Counted from the stretch's first letter, positions 35,201-50,200 are shown. The stretch: DNA of 64,000 nt from Girardinichthys multiradiatus (GCF_021462225.1 NC_061810.1:52145886-52209885), one strand, 5' to 3'. Made by a program: numbers and translations. Notes: generated by a model from the letters alone, not told the origin.

Positions 35201-38200
35201 TTAAATGAAGCAACGCTATAAAGAGAAAAGCGGGCCAGAAGTTCTCCAGAACCATGTGAGACCGATAAAGTCAAGCCACTGGGAAGTCATTGCTGCTATA
35301 GATGGTTCTGCAAGCTCCTCTATCATGGCATGTTCTTATTTTCTATGTACAAGAAAATAACTTCTGCAGCTGCTGTGTTGCTCTCAGGTTAACCAGAGCG
35401 GAGGGTTACTGGTGACTGGGTTTGAGGATGGGGTGGTCCGTTTACTGGAGCTGTACAACCCTCAGAGGCTGCAGGGGGCTGCTGAGCGGAGCCCCGAGAC
35501 AGACGCTCAGCTGCGCCTCAGACAGGCTTTCAAACCTCACAACGCTCCTGTTTCTGCTGTGGCGTACGATCGAAGCGGAGAGATCCTGGCCACAGGGGTG
35601 AGTCGGGTTCAAATGTTCTGTATTTATGCTGCTTGATATGTGAGCAGAACAGCTCAACAAAAACATGTTTCTATCTGATCAAATCAATCAAAGTAGGACA
35701 AATTATTTGTTAAATTTGGAACAGAAACCTGCACAGATGGCTTATTATATGCAGTGGAATCCAAAAGTTTTCACACCTCTTGAAAGTTTTCACATCTTTG
35801 TCACATTATTACCACAAACTTTAATTCATCTTATTTGTATGTTGGGCAATTTTGCCAAAGCAAAACATACCACCAGAGCTGCAATGGAATGGTTTAGATC
35901 AAAGCATATTCATATGTTAGGATGGCCTAGTCAAAGTCTGTGTTTAAATCCGTGGAATAATCTACGTCAAGACTCACCATCCAGTCTGATTGAGCTCGAG
36001 CTGTTTTATGAGACAAATGAGCAGAAATTTCAGTCACTCTGGTGGAGAAATGCAGCAGTGAAAGGCGGTTCTACAAAGTTCTGATTCAGAGGAGATAAAC
36101 TCAAATGCACACAGCACCTCTAAGATTTTCATGTGTTTGAACTTTGAAAACCATGCATCGTTTTCTTTGCACGTAACAATTAGGTGTTACTTTGTGTTGG
36201 CATGTCACACAATATCCCAATAAAAGCCCAGAAGGTTGTGGTTCTGTGATAAAATGTGGAAAGGTTTAAGGGGCATGAATACCTTTTCAAGACAATGTGT
36301 AAAATGTATGAAGTGACATTTTAATAAAAAGTTCCTGGACACATTTCTTCTGTCTCATTCTTTTTTTTTTTTTTTACCATTTTAATCATCTCTGTTTTTA
36401 AATCCCCCCCTTCCTGTTCAGAGTTCGGACTGCACCGTTTGGTTCTTCACGGTCGGGGAGTGGTACAACCCCATCGGCTACATCCATGTTCCCGGGCCTG
36501 TCAAAGCACTGGACTGGTCTCCTAACTCCCATGTAAGCATGGTCTCACATTTTCCACCTCGCTCACCTAAGCCTAGATGTTTCTGCTGATTAAAACCTTC
36601 CCTTTCAGAGTAAGAGCAGGCTGCTCATCCTTTGTCACAACGGTCACGTGGTGGAAGTCTACAGTCCAGACCCAGGAGCTCAGGAGTCATCCAAAACCTT
36701 CAAGCTCCACAATCTGCCTAGGAGGTCCTTCAGGTTTAAGAGCATAAAATCCAGAATCAAGGTCCAAAAAAATAAAAGGTCAGGTTTAATACTATAATTC
36801 ATTACAAGAATGTTCTGATCAGAGACTTTGTGTTTTCAGAGAGAAGAGGAGGTCAAAAAACGTCAAGGAGCAAAGGAGAAGAAAATGAAAGAAAGAGCTG
36901 AAAGGTTCAAAGAAATAAGGGAGGAGGGTATAGTGTTTCTGGAGGAAGAGGAGGAGGAGGAGAAGAAAGACCTGCCTGCTATCTGCTTCCCAAATCCTCC
37001 AAGTCCTGTCTGCTGTGGCTTCTACTCACAGCCTGGACAGTTTTGGCTCTCAATGGTAAAAACAAAGAGACACCACATACATAAAAACTTCCATTCCAGT
37101 CATAATGATTATTATTGAAAAAATAAATATTTTATCAATAATAATCATTGTTCCAGTATTGTATCAGAGAACAAATATGTCTTTTCACAAATCTTCAAAC
37201 ATCTCTGCAGCGTAATAATCAGTAAGGTCTAAGACATTTGCTTAATGTTCTTGAAGAATAAACTGCTAAAAGGCAATGAGAGTTTATTGGATTTATTAAT
37301 AGATAAAAGGAAGTAGAAATACAGTAGATATGTGAAAAAAGAGGTGAAATCCAGGATGAAGACCCACTCTGGACCATATGTGAAAGGTGGTATGAATGTC
37401 TTCTGTCCTGCAGGGAGGCTTCGACGCAGGTTTCCTGTATCACTGTAAGCTGTCAGAGGATCAGGATGAGGATCCTCTGCAGCGCCAGGATGAACCCTTC
37501 GCTTTCCGACACATCAGCGACGCAGACGACAACCCTATTTGCTCCATGACTTTCAGGTAACCGCGGAGTCCCTTTGGTGTCACAACACCATTGCTCTGGA
37601 GCAACATTTATTAACCTGATATTTTTCATGGCTGCTGGACGGATGGAGACTTTTTATTTTTAATGAGGGTAAAATTATTCCTGATAAATTAAATGTTAGT
37701 AACAACACTAAGTATTCTAGAATTGCGCCGCTCAAGGTGGCAGCAGGTTGGAGTAGCTCTGTTACTTTTGATTCTGATTTATTCTTTTTTTGGGAACTAT
37801 TCTTCTTGTGGTGGATACAGTTGATTTTTTTTGGATGACTGTCCTCTCCGGTGTCGGATGCTGTGCAGCTTGGAGGATTTTTCTTAATACTTTCTATTTT
37901 TGGACATTTGTTATGATGCATTGCCATGGCAACGGGGATGTTTTTTACAACCGGGAGCAGCTGATTAATATCTCAAAAGCTCAAATAATACTTCAGCTAC
38001 AACCTCAAATCCCTGATGAGTTGAAAAGGAGGCGCCATTGATGCAAAGCAGGAGCTAAGAGAAGAGAGAGAAGGAGGAAGTTCAAACCATCTCTTCCGTC
38101 AATTTTGATGAGCAATGTGAGATCGTTGGGAAACAAGTTAGATTAACTCCAAGCCCTACAAAGGACCCAGCCAGAGTACCGGGCATACAGTATTATGTGT

Positions 38201-41200
38201 TTTACTGAGACATGGCTGCAGGATCATATCCCCGACTCCAGCGTCTCTCTGCCGGGCTTTTTAACCATACGAGCAGACAGAGATTTAAAGAGGAGCGGTA
38301 AATGTAAAGGAGGTGGACTAGCAGTACTTGTGAACAACAAATAGTGTAATCCAGGACATGTTACTGTGAAGTGTCATCTCTGCAGTCCAGATATTGAACT
38401 GTTGGCAGTAAGTTTTCGTCCATATTATTTACCCAGAGAGTTCACCAGTGTTATTTTGGCAACAGTTTACGTTCCACCTTCCGCTGTTGCCGACACTGCA
38501 TGTGATGCCATCAGCTCAGTTGTTGCTAAGCTACAGACACAAAACCCCAATGCTTTTGTGGCAATTTCTGGTGATTTTAACCACGCTTCACTCTCTGCTA
38601 CACTTCCAACGTTTTAACAGTTTATCAGCTGCTCTACCAGAGAAAAGAAAACATTAGATTTGTTTTATGCAAATGTCAAGGACTCATAAATCTCTACAGC
38701 AAGACCTCCTCTAGGCAAATCAGATCACAATCTTGTTTTTCTCTGCTTGAAATATAAGCCCCTCGTTTAGAGGCAACCTGTAATAAAGAGGACTGTGAGA
38801 AAATGGTCACAGGAAGCTGAAGAAGCTCTGCAAGGTTGCTTTGAGGCTACAGACTGGGACGCACTGTACCAGCCACATGGAGAGGACATCAATGCCATGA
38901 CTGAGTGTGTAACCGACTATATAAACTTCTGTGTGGATAACATCATCCCCACCAGAACCGTGAGATGCTTCCCCTATAACAAACCTTGGATCACCAATGA
39001 CCTGAAGGACCTGCTTAACAAGAAGAAAAGAGCCTTCAGAGAGGGAGACAGAGAATTATTGAGGAGTTTACAGAAGCAACTTAAAGTCAAGATAAGAGAC
39101 AGCAAGGAGGTGTACAATATCAGAGATGTGTGGACAGGAATGAAGAAGATCACAGGCTTCAAGCAGAAAGATAATCAGACCGATGGAGGTCTGGACAGAA
39201 CCAATGAACTGAACACCTTCTTCAATAGGTTCAGTTCAGAAACAAGCTTCGCATCCTCCTCTCCTGCTCACAGCCAAACAGACATCTCACCCTCCTTTGA
39301 CCCACAGGACCCACAGCTGTCCAGTAACACCTCAAATGTTTTATCTTCCACCTCAGCCCTAGACCCTTCTGCTTCTACATGTTTGCCTTCAACCATATCA
39401 GAAGATGCTGATGCTTCCTTTCCCACCCCCTTCCACCTGTGTGTCTCAAGAAGTCTAGTGAAGATGCAACTGGAGAGACTGAATAGGAATAAGGCTGCAG
39501 GTCCAGATCATGTCAGCCCTAGAGTCCTGAAGGCCTCTGAAGAGCAGCTCTGTGGGATTCTGCAGCACCTCTTCAACCTTAGCCTGGTCCAGAAGAAGGT
39601 TCCAGTGTTGTGGAAGACCTCCTGTCTTGTTCCGGTACCAAAGAAAACTCACCCATCAGTCCTCAATGACTATAGACCTGTTGCCCTGACATCTCACATC
39701 ATGAAGGTCCTAGAGAGACTCCTGTTGGCCCACCTGAGTAAGCAAACAGTAAACCATCAGGACCTCCTTCAGTTTGCTTATCGCTGTGGAGTTGAAGATG
39801 CCATCATACACCTGCTTCAACAAACCCACTGTCATCTGGACAAAGCCAGCAGCTCTGTGAGGATCATGTTCTTTGATTTCTCCAGAACATTTAACTCCAG
39901 AAGACTCAGGTGGAGGCCTCAACAATCTCCTGGATCAAAGACTACCTGACAAACAGACCACAGTTTGTGAGACTGAAGGGTTGTGAGTCTAACCAGGTAG
40001 TCAGCAGCACAGGAGCACCACAGGGGACGGTACTCTCACCATTCCTTTTCACTCTGTACACCTCAGACTCCCAGTACAAGACAGACTCCTGTCATCTGCA
40101 GAAATACTCGGATGATTCTGCAGTTGTTGGTGGATCAGAGATGGACAAGAAGCTGAGTACAGGAAGGTGGTGGACCACTTTGTGGCATGGTGTGGAAACA
40201 ATCATCTCATCTTGAACGTGACTAAAACAAAGGAGATGATTGTAGATTTTAAGAGAAACAGGAATAAGTCAAAAACTATTTCTATCATGGGAGAAGAAGT
40301 GGAGGTGGTGGAGGAGCATAAATACCTCGGTGTTCACCTGGACAACAGACTAGAGTGGAGATGCAACTGTGAAGCCATCTACAAGAAGGGACAGAGCAGA
40401 CTGTACTTCTTGAGGAAGCTTAGGTCCTTTGGTGTTTGCAGCAAGATGCCGCATATCTTCTATAAGTCTGTTGTGGAAAGTCTGATCTCTTCTGCCATCA
40501 TCTGCTGGGGAAGCAGCATCAGAACCAGGGACTTAAAAAAGCTCAACAAGCTGATAAAGAAGGCTGGTTCTGTTCTGGGGACTCCTCTAGAACCTCTGGA
40601 GATCATTGTGGAAAGACAGATTCTTGATAAAATGAAGAACATTATGGAGACCTCTGAGCATCCTCTTCATGAGACTGTCCTACAGCAACAGAGTATCTTC
40701 AGTCAGAGGCTTCTTCAGATCTGCTGTAAGACGGAGCGCTACAGGAGATCCTTCCTGCCCACAGCCATCAGCATCTACAACGGCTCTTTGAGGAAACCTT
40801 CATAATATGAGCTACAACAACATTTAATTTTCATTTGAGATTAATAAAGTATTTTTTAATTGAATTGAATTTGTCTTTCAATAACATTTCACTTATTTCA
40901 GAGAAATAGGGCTCCATCTATGCAGTGATTTTTAATAAGAAGCAGTTTGGTGAACCCAAATCTGCTTTTAATTCATTAATTAATACTGGAAACTTTTCTA
41001 AAGAAAGAGTGACACAAATCCTGTTCTTGCTGCTGAAAATAGACAATTCTTTTGTAATTTTTTTATTGGAGCCCAAAAGAATTAGTGAACTGGATGCCTT
41101 ACTTTTAAAAAGCCAGACATGCAGACGTTTTAGTCTCATGATGCATGTTTGAAGTAAGACAAAAGGGCAAGGAAGGAGATGCCAGGAGCCAGATAAATGA

Positions 41201-44200
41201 AGGTAAGTTTGAGATTTAATTGCTCTCACTCACATACCAGGCAGGGAAACCAAGAACAGAGGGATCTAGAACCAGAACAGGACACAAGGTAGTCAAACCA
41301 GGCATAATGGTGCAACACAGAATATCAAGACCACAAGGAACCAGCGACAAACAATAACAACTAAAGTGCTTAACTACAAACACAAATGCAGGGTGAACCA
41401 ATGAACAGAGAGACTAGGTAATCAAGGGAAACTAGGAACAGGTGTGGAACAGACTGCAGGGAAAACAAAGACCAGACCGGGTTTAAATGAACCAAAACAC
41501 AGACAGGCTGGGCATGACATTTATATCTGCCATGATTCACTTATATCTTTACTACAAAGATTCTGACCACTTTATTTGTTTTATTAAAATGTTTTCTTTG
41601 TTTATTGTTGAGCAGGTTAAAAAATTACAATATCATTTTTGTGATTTTAGTTTTTAAAATTATTTTTTGGTCCACAGGACAAAAAGTTTGGACACCCCTT
41701 GGCTAATAAAAATTTGAGCCCTTGGGGGCCCTCATAGACGTAACCAACATTTTTAGATACTCCAGCCTTGGCAGGATAAGAAAAGTGCTGCAGCGGCTTT
41801 AGTAAATAAGTACCATGCTCCCCAATTATTACACAGGAACCCCTGCAGAGTAGTACAGTCATTTCAATAAGTTAGAATAGTTTTGATTGTTCATTTATTT
41901 CAGTAACCCAGTGAAACACATTAATTCCACACAGACTGATGTTTTCAAGCCTTTATTTCTGTTAATCATGATGATTTTTCACTTACAGCCAATGAAGACA
42001 CAACATCTAAGATCAGAATATTACATCAGACCAATAAAAAACATTTTTGTTACAGAAATGTGAGCTCAGTGAAAAGTGTGTTTAATAGCTCCTTAAAGGT
42101 TGATAATTTCTAATAATGTCAGGTTCAAACAACCTAAAATAATCATCACAAAAAGAAGAGAAAGACAAAGAATTAGTTATATTACTCGCTGCGAGGAGAA
42201 CGGACAGAGATGTGCTTCAGTTACAAATCTCCTACCACTCTGAAAACCATCTGTCCGCACCTCTTTTTTTATTATCTTTGGGGGTCCCTAGTTACAATAA
42301 ATGTTGCTCTCTTAGGATGGGAAAAACAGCTGCATTGTAAACAGGTCATAAACACCATTATCTTGTAACAACACACTTCCACAGTCTCCATCATCTTAAG
42401 ATCAGTGTCTCTTCTGTTCAGCACAATCAGCCTTCATCTTTATGACCTCCTCAACTGTGACTGCTTCCTTTCCAGCTCCACCTTTCCTCCTCGCCTGCAG
42501 ACAAACTCATCACATCCTTACTCACACAAACATCATGAAAGGTTATAAAAATCTAATTGTAAAGTTAATAGAAAAGGAAAAAATATAAGATAAATCTATA
42601 TACAATTATTCCAACAAATAGTTATTTTAATGACAAACAAGTTTAAAAACGAACAAAGCTGCATTTTTTCTGCGGGATTATTCAGATCTGCAGATGCACT
42701 GTAAACCTATGTGTGAACACTATGGTCAGATTTACTAAGATCAGAAATAAGGAGCGCTGAATAGCATGTGATAAAAAATAATAGCACATGCAATTAGCGA
42801 GTGATCCAGTATAATTGGTAACATGTCCAGTAGTGGTGCAGACTGCCCTCTTTAAATGAGGATTTGCTACAGGCTGTCACCGTGGAGAGTTTGAACACAT
42901 TCAGACACATCACAGATAGACCCCTAGTGGTGCTCAAGCACCCGCCCTTTGACCCTTGATGAGAAAAGGGCTCTCTCTGCTGGAGTCCAATTAGTTTCTT
43001 CATTCATCAATATTTCAAAATGAAAATGACCCTCTCTGCCACCAATTCCCCCCAACCCCCAAACGTATTTTATATGGGCATTTATCTGCATGGTGTGCCC
43101 TGCACCGGCACACCTTGCAGAGTGGGGCGTAGGGTCAAACAGTTGCAGCCGCCACACTTCTCCTCTGACCTGCATGAGGCAGAGGAGAACCCACAGGTCT
43201 GTGTGTCTGGAATCCCAGAAGGAACGCTGAAGGAAATAAAAAAACTTCCAGGTGCACTCGAGACATTTTTTATTTCCTTCAGTGTCCCTTAATGCGCCAT
43301 AATGATTTCTTGTTCTCTGGTGGCTGTTAAGGTTCAGTTTTGTTTGGTCACAATAATAAGGTTCAGCCATGGTGTTTTTCATTTAGGTTTCATTACATAA
43401 AGAATTTAAATAAAACCCATACCTCAAGCTAAGAAGGGCTTTGAATCAGATTGGCCTGTGTCTGCAGTCCTGCTGCATTAATCCCCACATTCATGGCTTT
43501 ATTATGTTGTGAAACATGCAGCAGACAACTATAGTCTGCGCCACCATTTCTGGGCTATATAAAAGCGCTCCTCCAGTGCGATCCAGACGACTGTGTTGTC
43601 CCATAAGGTGAATAATTCAGACGCAAGAGCATGCGGCATTAAATTGAGTTTTACCAGAGAAGATAGCACATTGTTTCTATTTGTGACTTGCTCTAAATCA
43701 CCCCTCAAAGCACTTCATTCCTGTCCCTAACGAGGGAAAAATCCTTGAAAGTCCTGGGAAATGTTTCTGTGGTCTGCTAGTGATAGAGGCTCTGGAGGCT
43801 GAGGAACCAGATATTTGTTTTTCAGAGCTGGTGGGAGCTAAATCAGAGACTGAAGTGCAGTCTGCTTTCTGTAGGTTCGTTCGTTCGTCGTCTTCCGCTT
43901 ATCCAGGACCGGGTCGCGGGGGCAGCAGACTCAGCAGAGACGCCCAGACGTCCCTCTCTCCAGACACCTCCTCCAGCTCCTCCAGGGGGAGCCCAAGGCG
44001 TTCCCAGGCCAGCCGAGAGACATAGTCCCTCCAGCGTGTCCTGGGCCGTCCCCTGGGCCTCCTCCCGGTGGGACGTGCCTGGAACACCTCCCGAGGAAGG
44101 CGTCCAGGAGGCATCCGGTATAGATGCCCGAGCCACCTCAACTGGCTCCTCTCAATGTGGAGGAGCAGCGGCTCTACTCCGAGCTCCTCCCGGATGGCCG

Positions 44201-47200
44201 AGCTCCTCACCCTATCTCTAAGGGAGTGCCCGGCCACCCTACGGAGGAAGCTCATTTCAGCCGCTTGTATCCGTGATCTCGTTCTTTCGGTCATGACCCA
44301 AAGTTCATGGCCATAGGTGAGGGTAGGAACGTAGACCGACCAGTAAATTGAGAGCTTTGCTTTTCGGCTCAGCTCTCTCTTCACCACAATGGACCGGCAC
44401 AGCGCCCCCATTACTGTGGCAGCTGCACCGATCCGTCTGTCGATCTCCCGCTCCATTCTTCCCTCACTCGTGAACAAGACCCCGAGATACTTAAACTCCT
44501 CCACTTGAGGCAGGAACTCCCCTCCAACCTGAAGAGGACAAGCCACCCTTTTCCGGTCGAGTACCATGGCCTCGGACTTGGAGGAGCTGATCCTCATCCC
44601 AGCCGCTTTACACTCGGCTGCGAACCGCCACAGCGCATGCTGTAGGTCTTGGCTAGAGGGGGCCAGCAGGACCACGTCATCCGCAAAAAGAAGAGACGAA
44701 ATCCACTGGTCCCCAAACCAGACCCCCTCCGGCCCTTGGCTGCGTCTAGAAAACCTGTCCATAAAAGTTATGAACAGGACCGGCGACAAAGGGCAGCCCT
44801 GCCGGAGTCCAACATGCACTGGGAACAGGTCCGACTTAGTGCCGGCAATGTGGACCAAACTCCTGCTCCGCTCGTACAGGGACCGGATGGCCCCTAATAA
44901 AGGGCCCCCGATTCCATACTCCTGGAGCACCCCCCACAGGGCATCACGAGGGACACAGTCGAATGCCTTCTCCAGGTCCACAAAACACATGTGAACCGGT
45001 TGGGCAAACTCCCATGAACCCTCGAGCACCCTGTAGAGGGTATAGAGCTGGTCCAGTGTTCCACGGCTGGGACGAAAACCACACTGTTCCTCCTGAAGCC
45101 GAGGTTCGACTATCGGTCAGACTCTCCTCTCCAATACCCTGGCGTAGGCCTTACCAGGGAGGCTGAGGAGTGTGATCCCCCTGTAGTTGGAACACACCCT
45201 CCGGTCCCCCTTCTTATAAAGGGGGACCACCACCCCAGTCTGCCAGTCCAGAGGCACTGTCCCCGACCGCCACGCAATGTTGAAGAGGCGTGTCAACCAT
45301 GACAGCCCTACAACATCCAGACACTTGAGGTACTCAGGGCGGATCTCATCCACCCCCGAAGCCTTGCCACCGCGGAGCTTTTTAACCACCTCGGTGACTT
45401 CAGCCTGGGTGATGAAAGAATCCAACCCCGAGTCCCCAGCCTCTGTTTCCACCACGGAATGCGTGATGGCAGGATTGAGGAGATCCTCGAAGTACTCCTT
45501 CCACCGCCCCCACTATAAACAGTGTTGGCAAAGCACTGCTTCCCCCTCCTGAGGCGCCGGACGGTTTGCCAGAATCGCTTCGAGGCCAACCGGTAGTCCT
45601 TCTCCATGGCCTCACCGAACTCACCCGAGTTTTTGCCTCTGCCACAGCCCGGGCTGCAGCACGCTTGGCCTCACGGTACCCGTCAGCCGCCTCAGGAGTC
45701 CCACAAGCCAACCACAGCCGATAGGACTCCTTCTTCAACTTAACAGCATCCCTTACTGCCGGTGTCCACCACCGGGTTCTGGGATTGCCGCCACGACAGG
45801 CACCGCAGACCTTACGGCCGCAGCTATGGGCAGCAGCATCGACAATAGATGCAGAGAACATGGTCCACTCGGACTCTATGTCTCCAACATCCCCCGGGAT
45901 CTGGTCGAAGCTCTCCTGGAGGTGGGAGTTGAATACATCCCTGGCCGAGGGCTCCGCCAGGCGTTCCCAGCAGACCCTCACTATGCGCTTGGGCCTGCCG
46001 AGTCTGTCCGGCTTTCTCCTCCTCCAGCGGATCCAACTCACCACCAGGTGATGATCAGTGGACAGCTCAGCCCCTCTCTTCACCCGAGTGTCCAAAACAT
46101 GCGGCCGAAGGTCTGATGATACGACAACAAAGTCGATCATCGACCTCCTGCCTAGGGTGTCCTGGTGCCAAGTGCACTGATGGAGACCCTTATGTTTGAA
46201 CATGGTGTTCGTTATGGACAATCCGTGACTAGCACAGAAGTCCAATAACAAAACACCACTCGGATTCAGATCGGGGAGGCCATTCCTCCCGATCACGCCT
46301 CTCCAGGTGTCACTGTCGTTCCCCACGTGGGCGTTGAAGTCCCCCAGCAGAATAATGGAGTCCCCGGGAGGGGCACTATCCAGCACCCCCGACAGGGACG
46401 CCAAGAAGGCAGGGTACTCTGCACTACCACTCGGCCCGTAGGCTGAAATGATAGTCAGAGACCTCTCCCCAACCCAAAGGCGCAGGGATACGACCCTCTC
46501 ATCCACTGGGGTAAACCCCAACACGAGACGGCTGAGCTGGGGGGCAACAAGCAAACCCACACCAGCCCGCCGCCTCTCCCCGTGGGCCACTCCAGAGTAG
46601 AAGAGAGTCCAACCCCTCTCAAGGAGATGGGTTCCAGAGCCCACGCTGTGCGTGGAGGCGAGCCCGACTATTTCTAGTTGATATCTCTCGACCTCCCGCA
46701 CCAGCTCAGGCTCCTTCCCCCCCAGCGAGGTGACATTCCACGTCCCTAGAGCCAGCCTAAGCATCCGGGGATCGGGCCGTTGAGGTCTCCACCTTCGTCC
46801 GCCACCCAATCCTCTTTGCACCGGTCCCTCACGGTTCCCCCTGCAGGTGGTGGGCCCACTGGGGGATGGCCTCGCGTCTCTCGTTCGGGCTTGGCCCGGC
46901 CGGGTCCCGCGAGGAGCAACCTGGCCACCAGGCGCTCTCCGACGAGTCCCGACCCCAGGCCTGGCTCCAGGGTGGGACCCCGGCTCCGCCGTACCGGGCG
47001 ACGTCACGTGCCTCGATATTGTGTTCTTCATGAGGGGTTCTTGAACCATTCTTTGTCTGACCCATCACCTAGAACCTGTTTGCCATGGGAGACCCTACCA
47101 GGGGCATTTAGGCCCCAGACAACATAGCCTCTAGGATCATTTGAGCACTCAAATCCCTCCACCACGTTAAGGTGACGGTTCAAGGAGGGGGCTTTCCGTA

Positions 47201-50200
47201 GGTCTTTAGCTGTAATGAGGACACTGCTGAGTTGTTTATGATGGTGGAGATAGCTGTTTTTATCCCTTGTGTTTAACAGCTCCGACAGGCAGCTGCTACT
47301 CTGCGGCATGCAGTCCGGCTCCATCAGGGTTTACCCTCTGCAGCCTGGAGACCACAGCCTCACCTCTATGCAGGCTTACTGGGCTCTGAACGTTCACGAC
47401 AACGAATATGGACACCTGCGACACGTGCGCTGCAGCCTTGATGACCTGTTTGTGCTGACGGCCGGAGACGATGGAAACATCTTCTGCTTCTGTTTGCTTC
47501 CTCCTGAAGAGCTGCAGAAAACCCTGGGGACAAAGACCAAGATTCCTTCACCGCGGGTTGGTTCACATTCCCTTCGCTTTTCCTCATTTTATTCCTTGTA
47601 AAGTGAAGCTGAAGCCCTGGATTTCTCCTTATTGTGTTCTTTATGGACTCAACTGATGACTGGACATGTGAATAAGGGATCAAATTTGCTGCTGTGTTCA
47701 TGTTAACTGTAGGTGGGTCTGGAAAACGAGGCGTTGGCTCGGGACATCGAAGACCCGACAGCTTACTGGTGAGTATAAAATGATCCGCCTGTGCTGGGGG
47801 TCAGTTAACTCGATTATCGCTTCTCTGAATAATTTATTTGGCTGTGAGTAAAAGGAAGGTAACAGTTGCTACAAGTCTGGGAATAAAAATGAAATCATTT
47901 GGTTATTTTATCTAAATTATTAAGATGTAATTATTACCTGGCAGCAAAGCCTTGTAATAAGATGTTTGTCGTGGTACATTTGTTGGTGGTAAAAATGTAA
48001 TAGTTTGATCATTTTGTGTAAATATATAAAAATGATTACCAGTAAATGTTGTATTATAAAAGTACTGATTTGTTCATTTTATTTCAGTAACTGCAGTAAA
48101 TGCATAATGACTAACTGTTTTATATTAAAAAACAATAATTGGCTGTTATTATCTAACAAACAGCATTATTACACTTAACTGGTACTAGTAGTAGTAATAG
48201 TAGTTGTTGTAACTTATAGTAAGATGTTAAAACTGAAGAAATAAATTATAAAAATGTAATATTACATGGTGATACTATGTAATTATCATAATTATTGCCT
48301 AGGGGTAACATTTAGATAATTTTCTAACAATGGAACAATTTTGTGGTAATTTTAATTGGACGTTAACAATAAAAGTGCAGATTTAATAATTTAATGTAGT
48401 TGTTGCTGTGTGATTTCACAAAATTATTATTGCTGACACATTAACCCACTATTACAGAGCAGCAACAGAAGGAGCTGCTGGTTTATTTTTATTTGTTCAA
48501 ATATTCTTTATTTCTGAGTTTTAAACTTTGAACCACCTCTTGTAGCTCTACTTCTCTTAGCCTCTGAGCCTCCTTGCCTTCTAACCTTCATCTTATCTCC
48601 ATCCAGCATTGAGACAGCCAAAAAGAAGATGGAAAAAGACAACCTGCGCCGGGAGGCTGAGCTGAAGGAAGCCGAAACGCAGAGACGGCTGGTCGAGCTT
48701 CGGAGGAGATTCAAACAGGTCCTGAACGATAACCAGAGTCTGCCTGAGCACATCCAGCTGAAACCAGAGGTACGGCTGGACCAGAATCTGCTCAGATGAC
48801 CCAGAGATGGTCGCGTCATAGGCTGGCATGTTCTGTGAACCTTAAAGTGTTCAAATTCATGTGCTAGAATGGCCTAGTTAAAGTCCAGACATAAATCCAA
48901 CCAAGAATCTGACAAGATTTAAAAAGTTCACAGGCACTCTGCAGCCAGTCGGATTGAGTTTGAGCTGTTTTGTAAAGAATTATTGGCAAAAATGTGTTTA
49001 ACGCTGGTAGAGAGAAATACCCCAAAAGACTGCAGAGAAAGATTGTTTCACAAATTATTAGGTCAGGGGTGCGGAATAGAAATGCACAAAAACCCATTTT
49101 CCTTCCGTGCCACAATTTTACACCACTGGGCTGCCACATAAAGCCCTGAGAGAATAAATTGGTGTTGTGATTGGAATGTGAAAAAGTTCAAATCTGTTTC
49201 AACATTGTGTTTGACTTGTATGAGTTATTTCTGTGCATTTAGTTGGGTTTATGTTTGTTCAGGAACTTCTGCTGGACCGCCGTTTTTACGAACAGGCAGA
49301 GAAGCTAAAGGCCCGGAAGGTGATGGAGGTCCGAAAGCAGATGGCCTGGGAGCAGGAGCGCTGCAGCATCGCACTGAGAAAGCTGCAGGAATGGTGCACA
49401 AACACACAAACAACCAGAATCACCAACAGCCTCATCCCTACGGGTGTAAGGCTGCTAAATACAATAAATTACAAATAAATAATAACTGATATTTGATATT
49501 TAATGCTAATTAATTTTTCAGGTCTGAAGGCTCCCTGCAAGCTGACATCATCACTGTTGTCGCAATACGCAGCGACCATAGAGTCTCCACGTACCGTCTG
49601 CCAGCGTTTCGCTGGGCTTCAACTCCGAACAAACCTCAGATCATAAACCACCGTAACGGAGACAGAGAATCTGGACAGGAAAGGAGAAAACCCAGAGCCG
49701 ACCCTTCAAAAGACAGCCAACAAACAGAGGGTAAGTAACATTAGGGTGTTTAATTTTACCACTTAGACACACGTTTTAGCCTATTCTGACATCCTTTCAG
49801 ACCAATGTTTAGAAGAGGTCGTGCTGCAGCCCACTGTGGTTGCCAAAGCCAGGGTTAAACTGGGAGATCGGCAGGAAGAGAAGCTCAGAAAGGCAGCAGA
49901 GAAAGCACAGCAAGCCCGAGCTAAAATAGAGAGGAGGAAGCAGGAATGGGCCCAGATGTGAGTCAAAAATCTGGTTACTGCTTCCTTGTTTTTTCAAAAA
50001 CCCAACCTGCAGGACCAGAATAACCAACTTTAAAAATTTAGCATTTACATGTTTTATTACTCACTGATACAAAATTCTGTTTTTGGTGTCTCAGTTATGC
50101 AGAGAAGCCGGAGGAAGACTATATGGATCCAGAGGATGTTCAGGCCATTTTTGAAGCCAAGGAGAATCTCGGCGAGTTCATCAAGGGGAAACAGCTCAGG

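Larger units (their letters stand above)
43872..47225 (-). mobile_element. RTE/Rex3-like non-LTR retrotransposon, about 3.35 kb
   Basis: GC-rich compared with its surroundings. On minus: a 5' region (CCCTGGTAGGGTCTCCCATG near 47097), an endonuclease ORF, an RT ORF, and a 3' tail GATAAGCGGAAGACGACGAA then CGAACGAAC repeats at the left border. The 3' end GATAAGCGGAAGA plus a short tandem repeat is a hallmark of an abundant fish LINE family that I associate with RTE/Rex3. Only one frameshift and one nonsense codon separate it from continuous coding. It sits antisense in CFAP44 intron 16. Confidence 0.87.

Noticed and set aside
35665..36084. 139-codon plus frame in CFAP44 intron 12
   Set aside because: Translation matches decayed Tc1 sequence rather than a host exon, and it does not join exons in phase.
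42924..43382. Minus-strand 152-codon frame in CFAP44 intron 16
   Set aside because: No domain or similarity recognised and no splice context; probably chance.
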